Source: Pseudomonas sp. HR96 (GTDB lineage Bacteria > Pseudomonadota > Gammaproteobacteria > Pseudomonadales > Pseudomonadaceae). From it: a stretch of DNA of 64,000 bases. How positions within the stretch are numbered: position 1 is the stretch's first letter; each line of letters opens with the position of its first letter. The notes below the pieces were generated by a model. The model had not been told where the DNA came from and ran no database searches. It saw only the letters and a list, made by a program, of their open reading frames with translations. The stretch lies in contig NZ_CP139141.1 in NCBI RefSeq assembly GCF_034059295.1, positions 5,067,001-5,131,000 of the forward strand. The letters run 5' to 3'. The translations under genes were made by a program, and so were the position numbers. This document shows, piece after piece, positions 33,561 through 43,742 of the stretch.

Positions 33561-34178
33561 TCAGGGCCGGACCTCGCGCCATTGCCCCAGGTCCAGCCCG
33601 TCGAGGGTCCAGTCGCCGATGCGCACCCGCACCAGGCGCAGGGTCGGCAGCCCGACGGCTGCGGTCATGCGCCGCACCTGGCGGTTGCGCCCTTCCTTGA
33701 TCACCAGTTCCAGCCAATGGGTGGGAATGCTCTTGCGAAACCGCACTGGCGGGTCACGCGGCCACAGCTCCGGCTCCTCGAGCAGCCGCGCCTGCGCCGG
33801 CAAAGTCAGGCCATCGTTGAGCTCGACGCCTTCGCGCAGCTGGCGCAGCTGTTGCTCGTCGGGTTCGCCCTCCACCTGCACCCAGTAAGTCTTGGCCAGC
33901 TTGTGCCGGGGGTCGGCGATGCGCGCCTGCAACTGGCCGTCGTTGGTCAGCAGCAGCAAGCCCTCGCTGTCGCGGTCCAGGCGCCCGGCGGGATAGACGC
34001 CGGGGACGTCGATGTAGTCCTTGAGGGTGGCGCGGCCGTCACCGTCACTGAACTGGGTCAGCACGTCGAACGGCTTGTTGAAGAGGATCAGCCGCGGCTC
34101 GGCGGGCGGCGCCTTGGCCACGCGGCGGGCAGCGCCGGGCTTGCCGGCTGGACGGCGGGGTCGGGGAGGCAGAGACAT
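33561..34178 (-). CDS. rluE: 23S rRNA pseudouridine synthase, RluE-like
   Basis: A 205-residue RsuA-family synthase without an S4 domain. After a basic N-terminus ([16 protein letters not shown]) comes [14 protein letters not shown], then the catalytic loop [18 protein letters not shown] with the nucleophilic aspartate, [10 protein letters not shown] and the C-terminal [25 protein letters not shown]. Size and lack of S4 fit RluE, which modifies U2457 of 23S rRNA in E. coli. It is convergent with the DUF2788 gene, six bases apart. Confidence 0.88.
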   Translation of the reverse strand: MSLPPRPRRPAGKPGAARRVAKAPPAEPRLILFNKPFDVLTQFSDGDGRATLKDYIDVPGVYPAGRLDRDSEGLLLLTNDGQLQARIADPRHKLAKTYWVQVEGEPDEQQLRQLREGVELNDGLTLPAQARLLEEPELWPRDPPVRFRKSIPTHWLELVIKEGRNRQVRRMTAAVGLPTLRLVRVRIGDWTLDGLDLGQWREVRP

Positions 34179-34249
34179 GGTACGAGGCTTCGCAGCGCAG
34201 GGGCGCCCATGCTAGAGCGCCCCTGCAGTTTGAGCAACCACCCGGCAGT

Positions 34250-35722
34250 TTATCGGAAGGGCGGCTCGTCGAAGCTGCGCAGCTTGCGCGAATGCAACGA
34301 GTTGAGCTGGTTGCGCAGCAGGTCGAGGGCGGCGATACCGATGTTCAAGTGCTGGCTGACCGCACGGTTGTAGAACGCGTTGGCCGAGCCCGGCAGCTTG
34401 ATCTCGCTGTGCAGTGGCTTGTCGGAGACGCACAGCAGGGTGCCGTAGGGAACTCGCAGGCGGTAGCCCTGGGCGGCGATGGTGCCGCTTTCCATGTCCA
34501 CGGCCACGGCGCGCGACAGGTTGATCAGCGGCCGCTCCTCCGCCCAGCGCAGCTCCCAATTGCGATCGTCGTAGGTCAGCACGGTACCGGTGCGCAGGCG
34601 CTTCTTCAGCTCGTCGCCGCGCTCGCCGGTGATGTGCGCGGCCGCCTCGTGCAACGCCAACTGCACCTCGGCCAGCGCCGGGATGGGAATGTTGGGCGGC
34701 AGCACGCGATCGAGAATGCCGTCACGGCGCATGTAGGCGTGGGCCAGCACGTAGTCGCCGATGGTCTGTGACTGCCGCAGGCCGCCACAATGGCCGATCA
34801 TCAGCCAGCAGTGCGGACGCAGCACCGCCAGGTGATCGGTGATGTTCTTGGCGTTGGACGGGCCGACGCCGATGTTGACCAGGGTCACGCCGTCGCCGTC
34901 GGCGGCGATCAGGTGATAGGCCGGCATCTGGTAGCGGTGCCAGACCACCCCGGCGACCAGCGCCTGGGCTTCGCCGCTGTCCATGCCTTTTTCGATGACC
35001 ACGTTGCCGGGCATGACCAGACGCACGAAGCGCGGGTCGTTCTGCAGTTGTTCCAGGCCGTGCATGACGAACTGGTCGACATAGCGGTGGTAGTTGGTCA
35101 GCAGGATCCAGGGCTGCACGTGGCGCCAGTCGCTGCCGGTGTAGTGGATCAGGCGGCGCAGGGAAAAGTCGACCCGCGCGGCGTCGAACAGCGCCAGCGG
35201 CAGGGGGTCGGCCTTGGCCCAGTCGTACAGGCCGTCGGCGATGCCATCGGTGGCCGCCGACAGGTCGGTGCTGGGGAACACTCGCGCCAGCGCCGCAGCG
35301 GTGACGCCGCTGCCGGCCAACTCGTCGCCTTGCTCGACCACGTAGGGATAAGGAATGGCTTGCTGGCTGACGCCCACTTCGATGACCACGCTGAAGTCGC
35401 GCATCAGCGGGCGCAGCTGGTCGAGCAGGTAATTGCGAAAGGCCGCCGGCTGGGTCACGGTCACCGAATAGGTGCCGGGCACGTTGACCTTGGCATAGGC
35501 GCGGGTGGTCGACGGAACCTCGCCACTGTGGCGATAGGTCAGGCGCAGTTCCGGGTAGTAGAACAGGGCGCGCTGGGCCGCATCGGGCTCGCTGCGGTCC
35601 TTGAGATAACGCTTGAGCGCGGCGCTCAGGGCAGTGGTTGCCTGGTCGTGCAGCGCGGCAAGACGATCGACGGCTTGCTCGGCGGTTTCTACCACGACGA
35701 AGGCTTCGGCAGTTGGGGTCAC
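34250..35722 (-). CDS. amn: AMP nucleosidase
   Basis: A 490-residue enzyme hydrolysing AMP to adenine and ribose-5-phosphate. The N-terminal regulatory domain (about 1-190) is followed by the nucleoside-phosphorylase-like catalytic domain with VTLVNIGVGPSNAKNITDHLAVLRP, MIGHCGGLRQSQTIGDYVLAHAYMR and the C-terminal AVDMESGTIAAQGYRLRVPYGTLLCVSDKPLH. The length matches E. coli Amn (484). It starts with GTG at 35722, AGGA upstream. It lies alone between rluE-like and the AidB-like gene. Confidence 0.94.
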   Translation of the reverse strand: MTPTAEAFVVVETAEQAVDRLAALHDQATTALSAALKRYLKDRSEPDAAQRALFYYPELRLTYRHSGEVPSTTRAYAKVNVPGTYSVTVTQPAAFRNYLLDQLRPLMRDFSVVIEVGVSQQAIPYPYVVEQGDELAGSGVTAAALARVFPSTDLSAATDGIADGLYDWAKADPLPLALFDAARVDFSLRRLIHYTGSDWRHVQPWILLTNYHRYVDQFVMHGLEQLQNDPRFVRLVMPGNVVIEKGMDSGEAQALVAGVVWHRYQMPAYHLIAADGDGVTLVNIGVGPSNAKNITDHLAVLRPHCWLMIGHCGGLRQSQTIGDYVLAHAYMRRDGILDRVLPPNIPIPALAEVQLALHEAAAHITGERGDELKKRLRTGTVLTYDDRNWELRWAEERPLINLSRAVAVDMESGTIAAQGYRLRVPYGTLLCVSDKPLHSEIKLPGSANAFYNRAVSQHLNIGIAALDLLRNQLNSLHSRKLRSFDEPPFR

Positions 35723-35805
35723 GGGGGCACATCCTGTCTGGCTTGCAAGGCTCCATCTTGCCTGTATTGCCTGGGATTGGGAAATTGTCGGCGAAGATGA
35801 GCGGC

Positions 35806-37452
35806 CTACCCCACCGGCAGCGAACGCCCGACGATATACTCAACGTCCGCACCACGTGGCAAGGTGCCGTAGACCCGGCCGCTGTGCCCCAGCCGGCTGG
35901 TGATGAAGGCGTCACTGACGCGCGTATCCCCCGCCTCCAGCAACAGCCTGGCCTGCAGCCCCAAGGCGATGTCTTCGGTCAATTGGCGAGCGCGGTACTG
36001 CATCTCGTCGGTGTCGGCAAACGAGCGCTTGAGCCCCTCGATATGCGCTGCCAGCAGAGCATCACCGTGGCCATCGCCCAGCTCGGCGAACAGACTGTCC
36101 AGCACCCCTGGCTCCCTGGACAGCGCGCGCAGCACATCCAGGCACTGGACGTTGCCCGAACCTTCCCAAGTGGAATTGACCGGCGCTTCGCGGTACAGCC
36201 GCGGCACAATGCAGTCCTCCACGTAGCCGGCGCCGCCCATGCATTCGGCGGCCTCGTTGATCATGGCCGGGGCGCGCTTGCAGATCCAGTATTTGCCCAC
36301 CGCCGTAACCAGGCGGGCAAAGCGCGCCTCGTGAGGGTTGTCGGGATGGTCCAGGGCGCGTGCCATGCGCACGCTCAGGGCCAGCGCCGCTTCGCTTTCC
36401 AGCGCCAGATCGGCCAGCACGTTCTGCATCAGCGGCTGCTCGCTCAATGGCCGCCCGCCGACCTGGCGGTGGGCGCAGTGGTGCGCCGCCTGGGTCAGGG
36501 CCTGACGCATCAGCGCGCTGGAACCGATCATGCAGTCGAAGCGGGTCATGGCGACCATCTCGATGATGGTCGGCACCCCGCGCCCTTCCTCGCCGATCAT
36601 CCAGGCCAGGGCACCCCGAAACTCCACTTCGCTGGAGGCGTTCGAGCAGTTGCCGAGCTTGTCCTTGAGGCGCTGGATATAGAACTCGTTGCGGCTGTCG
36701 TCAGGCCGGTGACGCGGCAACAGAAAGCAGCTCAGGCCCTTGTCGGTCTGCGCCAGGGTGAGAAAGGCGTCGCACATCGGCGCCGAGCAGAACCACTTGT
36801 GCCCCACCAGTTCATAAGCCTGGCCCGGCCCCGCTGCACCTACCGGATAGGCTCGGGTGGTGTTGGCGCGCACGTCGGTGCCGCCCTGCTTCTCGGTCAT
36901 GGCCATGCCCAGCGTCACCCCGGCCTTGTGTGCCATGCCGACGTTGCGCGGGTCGTACTGGGTGGCCAGCACCTTGGGCAGCCAGCGCTCGGCCAGGTCC
37001 GGCTGCAGGCGCAAGGCCGGCACGCTGGCGAAGGTCATGGTCAACGGGCAGCCGCTGCCGGCTTCGGCCTGGAAATGCAGATAGGTCAGGGCCGCCCGGG
37101 CCACATGGGCCCCAGCGCGCGGATCGGTCCAGGGCAGCGACGGCAGGCCGTGCTCGATGGCGGTCTGCATCAGCTCGTGCCAGGCGGGGTGAAATTCCAC
37201 CCAATCGATGCGCTGGCCGTAGCGGTCGTGACTATGGAATTGCGGCTTGTGACGGTTGGCGAGAAAGCCTGCAGCCATCAGCGGGCCGCCCGCCAGCGCG
37301 CCATAGGCGTCGATGCGATCGCGGGCCCAGCCACCGCCGAAGCGGTCGATCCACTGCTGCAACGGCAGGTCGGCACGCCACAGGTTGAGGCCATCGAGCG
37401 GGGGTGGCTGATTGGTGACCTGATGGGTTTCGGCGAATTGGCTGGGGTGCAT
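35806..37452 (-). CDS. Acyl-CoA dehydrogenase family protein, AidB-like
   Basis: A 548-residue flavoprotein of the AidB branch, longer than ordinary acyl-CoA dehydrogenases (about 390). Landmarks are the AidB-type N-terminal extension (HQVTNQPPPLDGLNLW), GMAMTEKQGGTDVRANTT in the FAD-binding middle domain, MIGEEGRGVPTIIEMVAMTR and the C-terminal MGGAGYVEDCIVPRLYREAPVNSTWEGSGNVQCLD. E. coli AidB responds to alkylation and binds DNA; no such activity can be claimed from this sequence alone. The start at 37452 (MHPSQFAETH) is preferred to 37476. Confidence 0.9.
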   Translation of the reverse strand: MHPSQFAETHQVTNQPPPLDGLNLWRADLPLQQWIDRFGGGWARDRIDAYGALAGGPLMAAGFLANRHKPQFHSHDRYGQRIDWVEFHPAWHELMQTAIEHGLPSLPWTDPRAGAHVARAALTYLHFQAEAGSGCPLTMTFASVPALRLQPDLAERWLPKVLATQYDPRNVGMAHKAGVTLGMAMTEKQGGTDVRANTTRAYPVGAAGPGQAYELVGHKWFCSAPMCDAFLTLAQTDKGLSCFLLPRHRPDDSRNEFYIQRLKDKLGNCSNASSEVEFRGALAWMIGEEGRGVPTIIEMVAMTRFDCMIGSSALMRQALTQAAHHCAHRQVGGRPLSEQPLMQNVLADLALESEAALALSVRMARALDHPDNPHEARFARLVTAVGKYWICKRAPAMINEAAECMGGAGYVEDCIVPRLYREAPVNSTWEGSGNVQCLDVLRALSREPGVLDSLFAELGDGHGDALLAAHIEGLKRSFADTDEMQYRARQLTEDIALGLQARLLLEAGDTRVSDAFITSRLGHSGRVYGTLPRGADVEYIVGRSLPVG

Positions 37453-37506
37453 GGGCTTACCCTCTGGATCAAGCACAACGGCTACTGGCTCTCAGTCAAG
37501 CACGCC

Positions 37507-39918
37507 TCAGACGCTCTCGCCTGCCGCCCTCGCCAGCAGCCAGCCATGCAGCAGCCGCTGCAGGTCTTCGAAGCGCACCGGGCGCGCGATGCATTCGGTC
37601 ATGCCAGCCTCCATGCAGCGCTCGCGCTCGCCGCGCTGCTGGCCGCTGATGATCGCCAGCACCGGGATATGACTATGGCCGGGCAGGTCACGCAGGCGCC
37701 GACAAGTGGCGAAGGCGTCGGTCAGCGGCATCTGGCAGTCGAGCACCACGGCGTCGAAACGCTCGGCCTGCAGCAGCTCCAGCGCGGTCAGGCCATCCTC
37801 GGCCGTGCGCACCCGGTAACCCAGCTTGAGCAGCATGCCGCGCAGGACCAGCTGGTTGACGCTGTTGTCGTCCACCAGCAACAGGGTGCACTCCTGGGCC
37901 GAGCGGCGCGCACTGTAGCCGGCGGGCCGGGCCAGGCCGGTGACGCTGCGCGCGGGCAGCGGATGCGCTTCGACCAAGCCCAGGCGCACCGTCAGCTCGA
38001 ACGTGCTGCCCTGCCCCTTCGTGGAGAAATGCTGCAGACGCCCGTCCATCAGTTCGGCCAACTGCCGGCAGATCGCCAGGCCGATGCCCAGGCCGCCGTG
38101 CTCGCGGGTCATGGAGCCGTCCACCTGGTAGAAGCGCTGGTACAGGGTGTTCTCGTCCAGGTGGCTGAAACCGATACCGCTGTCACTCACCCGGAAGCAC
38201 AGCTGCACGCTGTCGCCCTGCACGCCCTGGTTTTCCAGCTCCAGGCGCACCGAGCCCTGGCGGGTGAACTTGAAGGCGTTGTCCAGCAGACAGTTGAGGC
38301 ACAGGGCGAGCTTCTTCGAGTCGCCCTGCAGGCGTTCCGGCAGGCTCGGGTCCATCTGCACGCTGAAGGCCAGGCCCTTGCTCTGGGCCGGCCTGGCGAA
38401 CTGCATCTGCATGCTGTCAAGCAGCACCTGCAGGCTGAACGGCTCGTGCTGGGGGTACAGCTTGCCCGCCTGCAGCTCGGTGAGGATCAGGATGTCGTCG
38501 ACCATGCGCATCATGTCCCGCGCCGAGCCCGCCGCCGTCTGCTGGTATTGCTCAAGCTCGGAGACCATGGGCACCGTCTGCATCAGTTCGAGCGAGCCGA
38601 TGACGCCGTTCATTGGCGTGCGCAGCTCGTGGGTCACGGTGGCCAGGAATTCATCCTTGAGGCGGTTGCTGTTGGCCAGTTGCTGGTTGAGTACCTCGAG
38701 CTTGTGCCCCGCCTCCAGCAGAATCCGCGATTGCTGGTCGCGCATGGTGTTGATGCGATCGGCCAGCGCCAGCGACAGCAGCATGACCTCCAGCGCCGAG
38801 CCCAGCTGGCTGGCGTACATGGTCAGGAAAACGTTGGGCAGGTGGCCGAGCACCATCAGCGTGTTGACGATGCCGCCGAGCAGGAAGGCGCTCCAGGCGA
38901 TGATGAAATAGCGCGCCTGGCGCAGACCGCGGCGCCAGGCGAGGATCCCGGCAGTGAAGATGACCACGGTGAACGCCAGTGCCAGCACGGTGGCCAGGCG
39001 CAACGCCAGGGCGTAGCTGGAGGCCAGCGACAGCACCATCACCACCGTGCCGCAGAGCATCAAGGCGAACAGCAGACGGTCCATGCCGCGACTGTGGTCG
39101 GCCGTCTGCAGGAAGCTGCGGGAGAACTGGCAACCGAACAGCGCCGCCGCGCCGATCAGGAACGGCGTCGAGGCATTCGCCCACCAGGGGCTCTGCGGCC
39201 AGAGGAACTCCACCGCCGCGCCATTGACCGAGAGCTGGTACAGACCGAACGAGGCGATATAAAGGATGTAGAACAGGTAGCTGCGGTCGCGCACGCTGAT
39301 GAAGATGAACAGGTTGTACACCACCATGCCCAGCAGCACGCCGTAGATGGCCCCAAGCACATAGATGCGCGTGGGCTGCTCTTCCATGTAAGCGGTGGTC
39401 GACCACAGCGTCAGCGGCGCCTGCACCGAGCCCTGACTCTGCAGGCGCAGGTAGACAGTCTTCTGCTCGCCCGGCTGGAATGGCAGGTCGAAGACATAGT
39501 TGTTCTGCTTGATCTGGCGCACCGAATAGGGCAACGCATCGCCGGTTTTCTGGGTCAGGCGAAAGGTGCCGTCGGCACCGGCCTCGTACAGTTCGATGTT
39601 GTCCATCGGCGGGTACGCCAGCTCCAGCAGCCAGCTGCGGCGCTGCGCGGCGGGATCGGCAGCGGCGTAGTGCAGGTCGACCTTGAGCCAGAAGGCCGAG
39701 GTCGAGTAGCCGGCATTGAGCACATCGGCGCCATGGCGCTGGAAGCGCTCGACGAGGGCGCCATGGCCACTGACGTCGTCGATGGTGGCCGTGCCGTCGA
39801 CGTCTTCGAACACCTGCATCACGCGGCCCAGGGGCAGGCTCTGAGTGGATTCGTCGAAATCGACCGCGCAGCACAGCAAGGGCAGCCAGGCCACCAGAAG
39901 GATCAGCAAATAGCGCAT
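37507..39918 (-). CDS. Hybrid sensor histidine kinase with 7TMR-DISM sensor and receiver domain
   Basis: An 803-residue signalling protein. A signal peptide (MRYLLILLVAWLPLLCC) leads into the extracytoplasmic 7TMR-DISM domain (about 25-165), seven membrane helices (about 175-385), a short coiled coil, HisKA with the phospho-accepting H430 (VTHELRTPMNGVIGS), HATPase with GGLGIGLAICRQLAELMDG, and a C-terminal receiver with VDDNSVNQLVLRG and phospho-acceptor D727 (VVLDCQMPLTDA). The receiver has no output domain, so the signal must go on through an Hpt protein or separate regulator not in this window. DISM domains often bind carbohydrate- or envelope-derived ligands. It is divergent from thiD. 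Confidence 0.92.
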   Translation of the reverse strand: MRYLLILLVAWLPLLCCAVDFDESTQSLPLGRVMQVFEDVDGTATIDDVSGHGALVERFQRHGADVLNAGYSTSAFWLKVDLHYAAADPAAQRRSWLLELAYPPMDNIELYEAGADGTFRLTQKTGDALPYSVRQIKQNNYVFDLPFQPGEQKTVYLRLQSQGSVQAPLTLWSTTAYMEEQPTRIYVLGAIYGVLLGMVVYNLFIFISVRDRSYLFYILYIASFGLYQLSVNGAAVEFLWPQSPWWANASTPFLIGAAALFGCQFSRSFLQTADHSRGMDRLLFALMLCGTVVMVLSLASSYALALRLATVLALAFTVVIFTAGILAWRRGLRQARYFIIAWSAFLLGGIVNTLMVLGHLPNVFLTMYASQLGSALEVMLLSLALADRINTMRDQQSRILLEAGHKLEVLNQQLANSNRLKDEFLATVTHELRTPMNGVIGSLELMQTVPMVSELEQYQQTAAGSARDMMRMVDDILILTELQAGKLYPQHEPFSLQVLLDSMQMQFARPAQSKGLAFSVQMDPSLPERLQGDSKKLALCLNCLLDNAFKFTRQGSVRLELENQGVQGDSVQLCFRVSDSGIGFSHLDENTLYQRFYQVDGSMTREHGGLGIGLAICRQLAELMDGRLQHFSTKGQGSTFELTVRLGLVEAHPLPARSVTGLARPAGYSARRSAQECTLLLVDDNSVNQLVLRGMLLKLGYRVRTAEDGLTALELLQAERFDAVVLDCQMPLTDAFATCRRLRDLPGHSHIPVLAIISGQQRGERERCMEAGMTECIARPVRFEDLQRLLHGWLLARAAGESV

Positions 39919-40180
39919 ACGGCCCCAACATGGCCTGTCCGGAAAACGTCGGGAAGCCCCATTCCCTGTGAGACGACGCGGCCCGGCAGGGCCTGATATC
40001 AATTTCGAAGCACTCTAGCATAGCCGATGGCCACCTGCGCGACGTGTCGCAACAATCCGCTACACGGCTCTAACGTCGTGTTTTCAGAAGATTTTGTCAG
40101 GCTCTGCAGGTCTCCCCCGGAGCGCCAGCGGCGTTCGCCACAGATGTCACACCGCGAGCACAGTGGTAAGCTCACGCACC

Positions 40181-40978
40181 ATGAATATCTATAGCTCTCG
40201 CCCCGTTGTCCTTTGCCTCTCCGGCCACGACCCCAGTGGTGGCGCCGGCTTGCAGGCCGATATCGAAGCCCTGTTGGCGCAGGGTTGTCACGCCGCTCCC
40301 ACGGTCACCGCGCTGACCGTGCAGAATACGGTGAATGTCAGCGACTTCCGCGTGCTCGACCGCGAGTGGATCCTGGCTCAGGCCAATGCCGTGCTCGGCG
40401 ACTCGCCGGTGGCGGCGGTCAAGCTGGGCATGCTCGGCTCCATCGACATGGTCGACACCGTGGTCGAACTGCTGAGCGCCCACGCCCATCTGCCCATCGT
40501 CTGCGACCCGGTACTGCGCGCCGGCGGCGGCGGCAGCCTGGGCAAGGACGAGGTCGGCTACGCCATGCGCGAGCGCCTGCTGCCACTGGCACTGATCGCC
40601 ACGCCGAATCTGCCCGAAGCACGCATCCTCGCCGAGCTGCCCGATGGCACGCCCGACCAGTGCGCTGAAGTGCTGCTGCGCCACTGCCGCAACCTGTTGA
40701 TCACCGGCGGCCATGGCGACGAGCAACAGGTGCACAACCGCCTGTACAGCCGCGATGCAGCGCCGTCGAGCTGGACCTGCGAGCGCCTGCCGGGCAGCTA
40801 TCATGGTTCCGGCTGCACCCTGGCCAGCGCCCTGGCCGGCCGCCTGGCACTCGGCGAAGGCCTGCAGAGCGCGGTCAAGTCGGCCCTGGACTACACCTGG
40901 CGCACCCTGCGCGACGCCGAGCGGCTGGGCCAGGGCCAGTACGTGCCGCGTCGACTGCCGCTGGATTTCTGCTCATAG
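40181..40978 (+). CDS. thiD: Hydroxymethylpyrimidine/phosphomethylpyrimidine kinase
   Basis: A 265-residue ribokinase-fold kinase giving HMP-PP for thiamine synthesis. The N-terminal SGHDPSGGAGLQADIEALLAQG, the APTVTALTVQNT substrate strip and the anion-hole segment GSGCTLASALAG are all typical. The ATG at 40181 (MNIYSSRPVVLCL) matches the family; the frame opens further upstream without homology. It is followed by thiE (54 bp) and hemL (28 bp). No TPP riboswitch is evident in the 262-bp region upstream. Confidence 0.94.
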   Translation: MNIYSSRPVVLCLSGHDPSGGAGLQADIEALLAQGCHAAPTVTALTVQNTVNVSDFRVLDREWILAQANAVLGDSPVAAVKLGMLGSIDMVDTVVELLSAHAHLPIVCDPVLRAGGGGSLGKDEVGYAMRERLLPLALIATPNLPEARILAELPDGTPDQCAEVLLRHCRNLLITGGHGDEQQVHNRLYSRDAAPSSWTCERLPGSYHGSGCTLASALAGRLALGEGLQSAVKSALDYTWRTLRDAERLGQGQYVPRRLPLDFCS

Positions 40979-41032
40979 GACCGATCGCCGAGCCGGCTCG
41001 GTCGCACGGCCGCAAGGCCAAGAGGTAATGCA

Positions 41033-41659
41033 ATGAAATTACGTGGCGTGTATGCCATCACCGATGGCCAGCTGCTGGCCGGCAAATTCCTTGCCTATGT
41101 CAAGGCGGCGCTGGATGGCGGCATCACCCTGCTGCAGTACCGCGACAAGAGCAGCGACGAAGCGCGGCGCCTGCGTGAAGCCGACACCCTGATGAAACTG
41201 TGCGAACAGTACAAGACCCGTCTGATCATCAACGACGACCTCGAACTCGCCGCCCGCCTGGGCGTCGGCGTGCACCTGGGCCAGACCGACGGCCCGCTGA
41301 CCCCGGCGCGGACCCTGCTCGGCCGCCAGGCCATCATCGGCTCGACCTGCCACGCCAGCATCGATCTGGCCAGGCAGGCGGCACAGGAAGGGGCCAGCTA
41401 CGTGGCCTTCGGCGCCTTCTTCGCCTCGCGCACCAAGCCCGAAGCCGAATTGGCCTCCTTCGACACCCTGGCCACCGCCCGCCAGCAGATCAAACTGCCG
41501 ATCTGCGCGATCGGCGGCATCACCCTCGACAACGCCGAATCGCTCATCGCCCAGGGGGCGGACCTGCTCGCAGTGGTCCACACCCTGTTCGGCGCCCCCG
41601 ACACCCAGGAAGTCACTCGCCGCGCCAAGGCCCTGAACGCCTTGTTCGCCGCCGCCTGA
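41033..41659 (+). CDS. thiE: Thiamine-phosphate synthase
   Basis: A 208-residue TIM-barrel enzyme joining HMP-PP and thiazole phosphate to thiamine phosphate. It shows [11 protein letters not shown] at the start, [17 protein letters not shown] (diphosphate-binding), [51 protein letters not shown] and [15 protein letters not shown]. It is co-directional with thiD and hemL in a short-spaced cluster. Confidence 0.95.
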   Translation: MKLRGVYAITDGQLLAGKFLAYVKAALDGGITLLQYRDKSSDEARRLREADTLMKLCEQYKTRLIINDDLELAARLGVGVHLGQTDGPLTPARTLLGRQAIIGSTCHASIDLARQAAQEGASYVAFGAFFASRTKPEAELASFDTLATARQQIKLPICAIGGITLDNAESLIAQGADLLAVVHTLFGAPDTQEVTRRAKALNALFAAA

Positions 41660-41687
41660 TGCCCTTCCCAGCCTTGGATTATTGATC

Positions 41688-42971
41688 ATGTCGCGTTCCG
41701 AAGAACTGTTTGCCCAAGCCCAGCAACACATCCCCGGGGGGGTCAACTCGCCCGTCCGCGCCTTCAAGAGCGTGGGCGGTACCCCACTGTTCTTCAAGCA
41801 CGCCGCTGGCGCCTATGTCACCGACGAAGACGACAAACGCTACGTCGACTATGTCGGCTCCTGGGGCCCGATGATTCTCGGCCACAGCCACCCCGAAGTG
41901 ATCGACGCGGTCCGCCGCCAGCTGGAACACGGGCTGTCCTACGGCGCACCGACCGCCATGGAAACCGAGATGGCCGACCTGGTCTGCTCGCTGGTGCCGT
42001 CCATGGAGATGGTGCGCATGGTCAGCTCGGGCACCGAAGCCACCATGAGTGCGATTCGCCTGGCGCGTGGCTTTACCGGCCGCGACAGCATCATCAAGTT
42101 CGAAGGCTGCTACCACGGCCACTCCGACAGCCTGCTGGTCAAGGCCGGCTCCGGCGCCCTGACCCTCGGCGTGCCGAGCTCGCCCGGCGTACCGGCGGCG
42201 TTCGCCCAGCACACCCTGACCCTGCCGTTCAACGACCTGGCCGCAGTCGCGCAGATGCTCGAGGAAGTCGGCGAGGAAGTCGCGTGCATCATCGTTGAGC
42301 CGGTGGCCGGCAACATGAACTGCGTGCCGCCGGCACCCGGCTTCCTGCCTGGCCTGCGCAGCCTGTGCGACCAGCATGGCGTGGTACTGATTTTCGATGA
42401 AGTGATGACCGGTTTTCGCGTGGCCCTTGGCGGCGCCCAGGCCTACTACGACGTGGTGCCGGACCTCAGCACCTTCGGCAAGATCATCGGCGGCGGCATG
42501 CCGGTGGGCTGCTTCGGCGGCAAACGCGCGATCATGTCGCACATCGCCCCGCTAGGCCCTGTGTACCAGGCCGGCACCTTGTCGGGCAACCCGCTGGCCA
42601 TGGCCGCCGGCCTGACCACCTTGAAGCTGATCAGCCGTCCGGGCTTCCACGACGAACTGACGGCCTTCACCACCCGCCTGCTCGACGGCCTGCAGGAGCG
42701 CGCCGATGCGGCCGGCATTCCGTTCGTGACCACCCAGGCCGGTGGCATGTTTGGCCTGTACTTCAGCGGCGCCGACGACATCGTCACCTTCGACGACGTC
42801 ATGTCCAGTGACGCGGAGCGCTTCAAGCGTTTCTTCCACCTGATGCTCGAAGGCGGCGTGTACCTGGCGCCGAGCGCCTTCGAAGCGGGCTTCACCTCGA
42901 TCGCCCACGGCGAAGCGGAGCTGAAGATTACCCTGGATGCGGCAGAGCGGGCGTTTGCAGCATTGAGGTAG
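41688..42971 (+). CDS. hemL: Glutamate-1-semialdehyde 2,1-aminomutase
   Basis: A 427-residue PLP enzyme producing 5-aminolevulinate from glutamate semialdehyde, the C5 route of haem synthesis. It has the standard opening [25 protein letters not shown], the motif [37 protein letters not shown], and the PLP lysine in [14 protein letters not shown]. The ATG at 41688 is used; a TTG two codons upstream is less likely. It is 28 bp after thiE, so haem and thiamine genes probably share a transcript. Confidence 0.97.
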   Translation: MSRSEELFAQAQQHIPGGVNSPVRAFKSVGGTPLFFKHAAGAYVTDEDDKRYVDYVGSWGPMILGHSHPEVIDAVRRQLEHGLSYGAPTAMETEMADLVCSLVPSMEMVRMVSSGTEATMSAIRLARGFTGRDSIIKFEGCYHGHSDSLLVKAGSGALTLGVPSSPGVPAAFAQHTLTLPFNDLAAVAQMLEEVGEEVACIIVEPVAGNMNCVPPAPGFLPGLRSLCDQHGVVLIFDEVMTGFRVALGGAQAYYDVVPDLSTFGKIIGGGMPVGCFGGKRAIMSHIAPLGPVYQAGTLSGNPLAMAAGLTTLKLISRPGFHDELTAFTTRLLDGLQERADAAGIPFVTTQAGGMFGLYFSGADDIVTFDDVMSSDAERFKRFFHLMLEGGVYLAPSAFEAGFTSIAHGEAELKITLDAAERAFAALR

Positions 42972-43003
42972 GAACGTCTGGGCGCCTGCCCTGCAGGACC
43001 ACG

Positions 43004-43039
43004 CTGGCTCGGGAAGGATGTTGCCCTTTCCCGAGCCAG
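43004..43039. terminator. REP-like hairpin downstream of hemL
   Basis: A perfect 12-bp inverted repeat CTGGCTCGGGAA (43004-43015) / TTCCCGAGCCAG (43028-43039) with a 12-base loop, followed by GCTCGCTCCTGCGGGG. The arms resemble the REP-like hairpin at 4018-4052 (both contain CGGGAA/TTCCCG). It is likely a REP-family element at the end of the thiD-thiE-hemL transcript. Confidence 0.5.
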
Positions 43040-43187
43040 CTCGCTCCTGCGGGGCTTGGCGCTCTCGTACCTGCGAATGCAAGAAAATGAGTAAAGACTT
43101 TGTAACCATGCCTCTGCTTATTTCATAATGCATCACCGCACCGTCTTTCAGCCGGCTCCCGCTTTGCGCAGAGGTAATTCGATCCCC

Positions 43188-43739
43188 ATGAACCGCACCG
43201 GCCGCGCCCTTGCCTTGGGCTGCCTGTTGCTCCTTGAGCCACTGCTGGCATCGGCGGGAAGCAATTCGTTGCTGATCCCCTCGACGGGTCGTTGCACCCT
43301 CAATACCCCGCCGGAAAACCTCGCACAAGCCGTCGCCACCTGCCAGCAGGCGGCCAAGTCGGGCGACGCGCAGGCGCAATACGAGTTGGGGCAGTTCTAC
43401 TATGACGGCAAGAGTACCCCCCGGGACCTCAACCAGGCCCTGGCGTACTTCGAGCAGGCCTCGCTGCAAGGCCAGGCTGACGCGCAATATCACCTGGGAC
43501 TGATGTTCTTCAAGGGCGAAGGCGTACCGGCCAACAACGTCCAGGCGTATATCGTGCTGAAGATGGCAGCAGTCAATGGCGCCGAAGATGCACTGGACAC
43601 CGCCGACCAGGTGTCGGCGCAGATGTCCCATCAAGACCTGGAGATGGCCACCCAGGTGCTCGGGCAGATCTTTCGCAAGTACCTGCTGGAGCTGCAGACC
43701 GCCGACGGCGGCCGCACCCCCTTCTCGCCCTTGCCCTGA
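43188..43739 (+). CDS. Exported Sel1-repeat protein
   Basis: A 183-residue protein. A signal peptide (MNRTGRALALGCLLLLEPLLASA) precedes two Sel1/TPR-like repeats: AAKSGDAQAQYELGQFYYDG and QASLQGQADAQYHLGLMFFK plus VLKMAAVNGAEDA. The fold should be a short helical scaffold in the periplasm that binds protein partners. No partner gene is obvious; the convergent DUF1820 gene ends three bases away. Confidence 0.85.
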   Translation: MNRTGRALALGCLLLLEPLLASAGSNSLLIPSTGRCTLNTPPENLAQAVATCQQAAKSGDAQAQYELGQFYYDGKSTPRDLNQALAYFEQASLQGQADAQYHLGLMFFKGEGVPANNVQAYIVLKMAAVNGAEDALDTADQVSAQMSHQDLEMATQVLGQIFRKYLLELQTADGGRTPFSPLP

Positions 43740-43742
43740 AGC

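Noticed and set aside
35638..39996. A 1452-codon open frame on the plus strand
   Set aside because: It is antisense to the AidB-like and histidine kinase genes. Its product is a Q/H/R/A-rich string with no domain, as expected from GC-rich codon bias on the opposite strand.
39919..40180. A TPP riboswitch upstream of thiD-thiE
   Set aside because: No THI-box-like CTGAGA motif with the expected partner helices was seen in the 262-bp divergent region.
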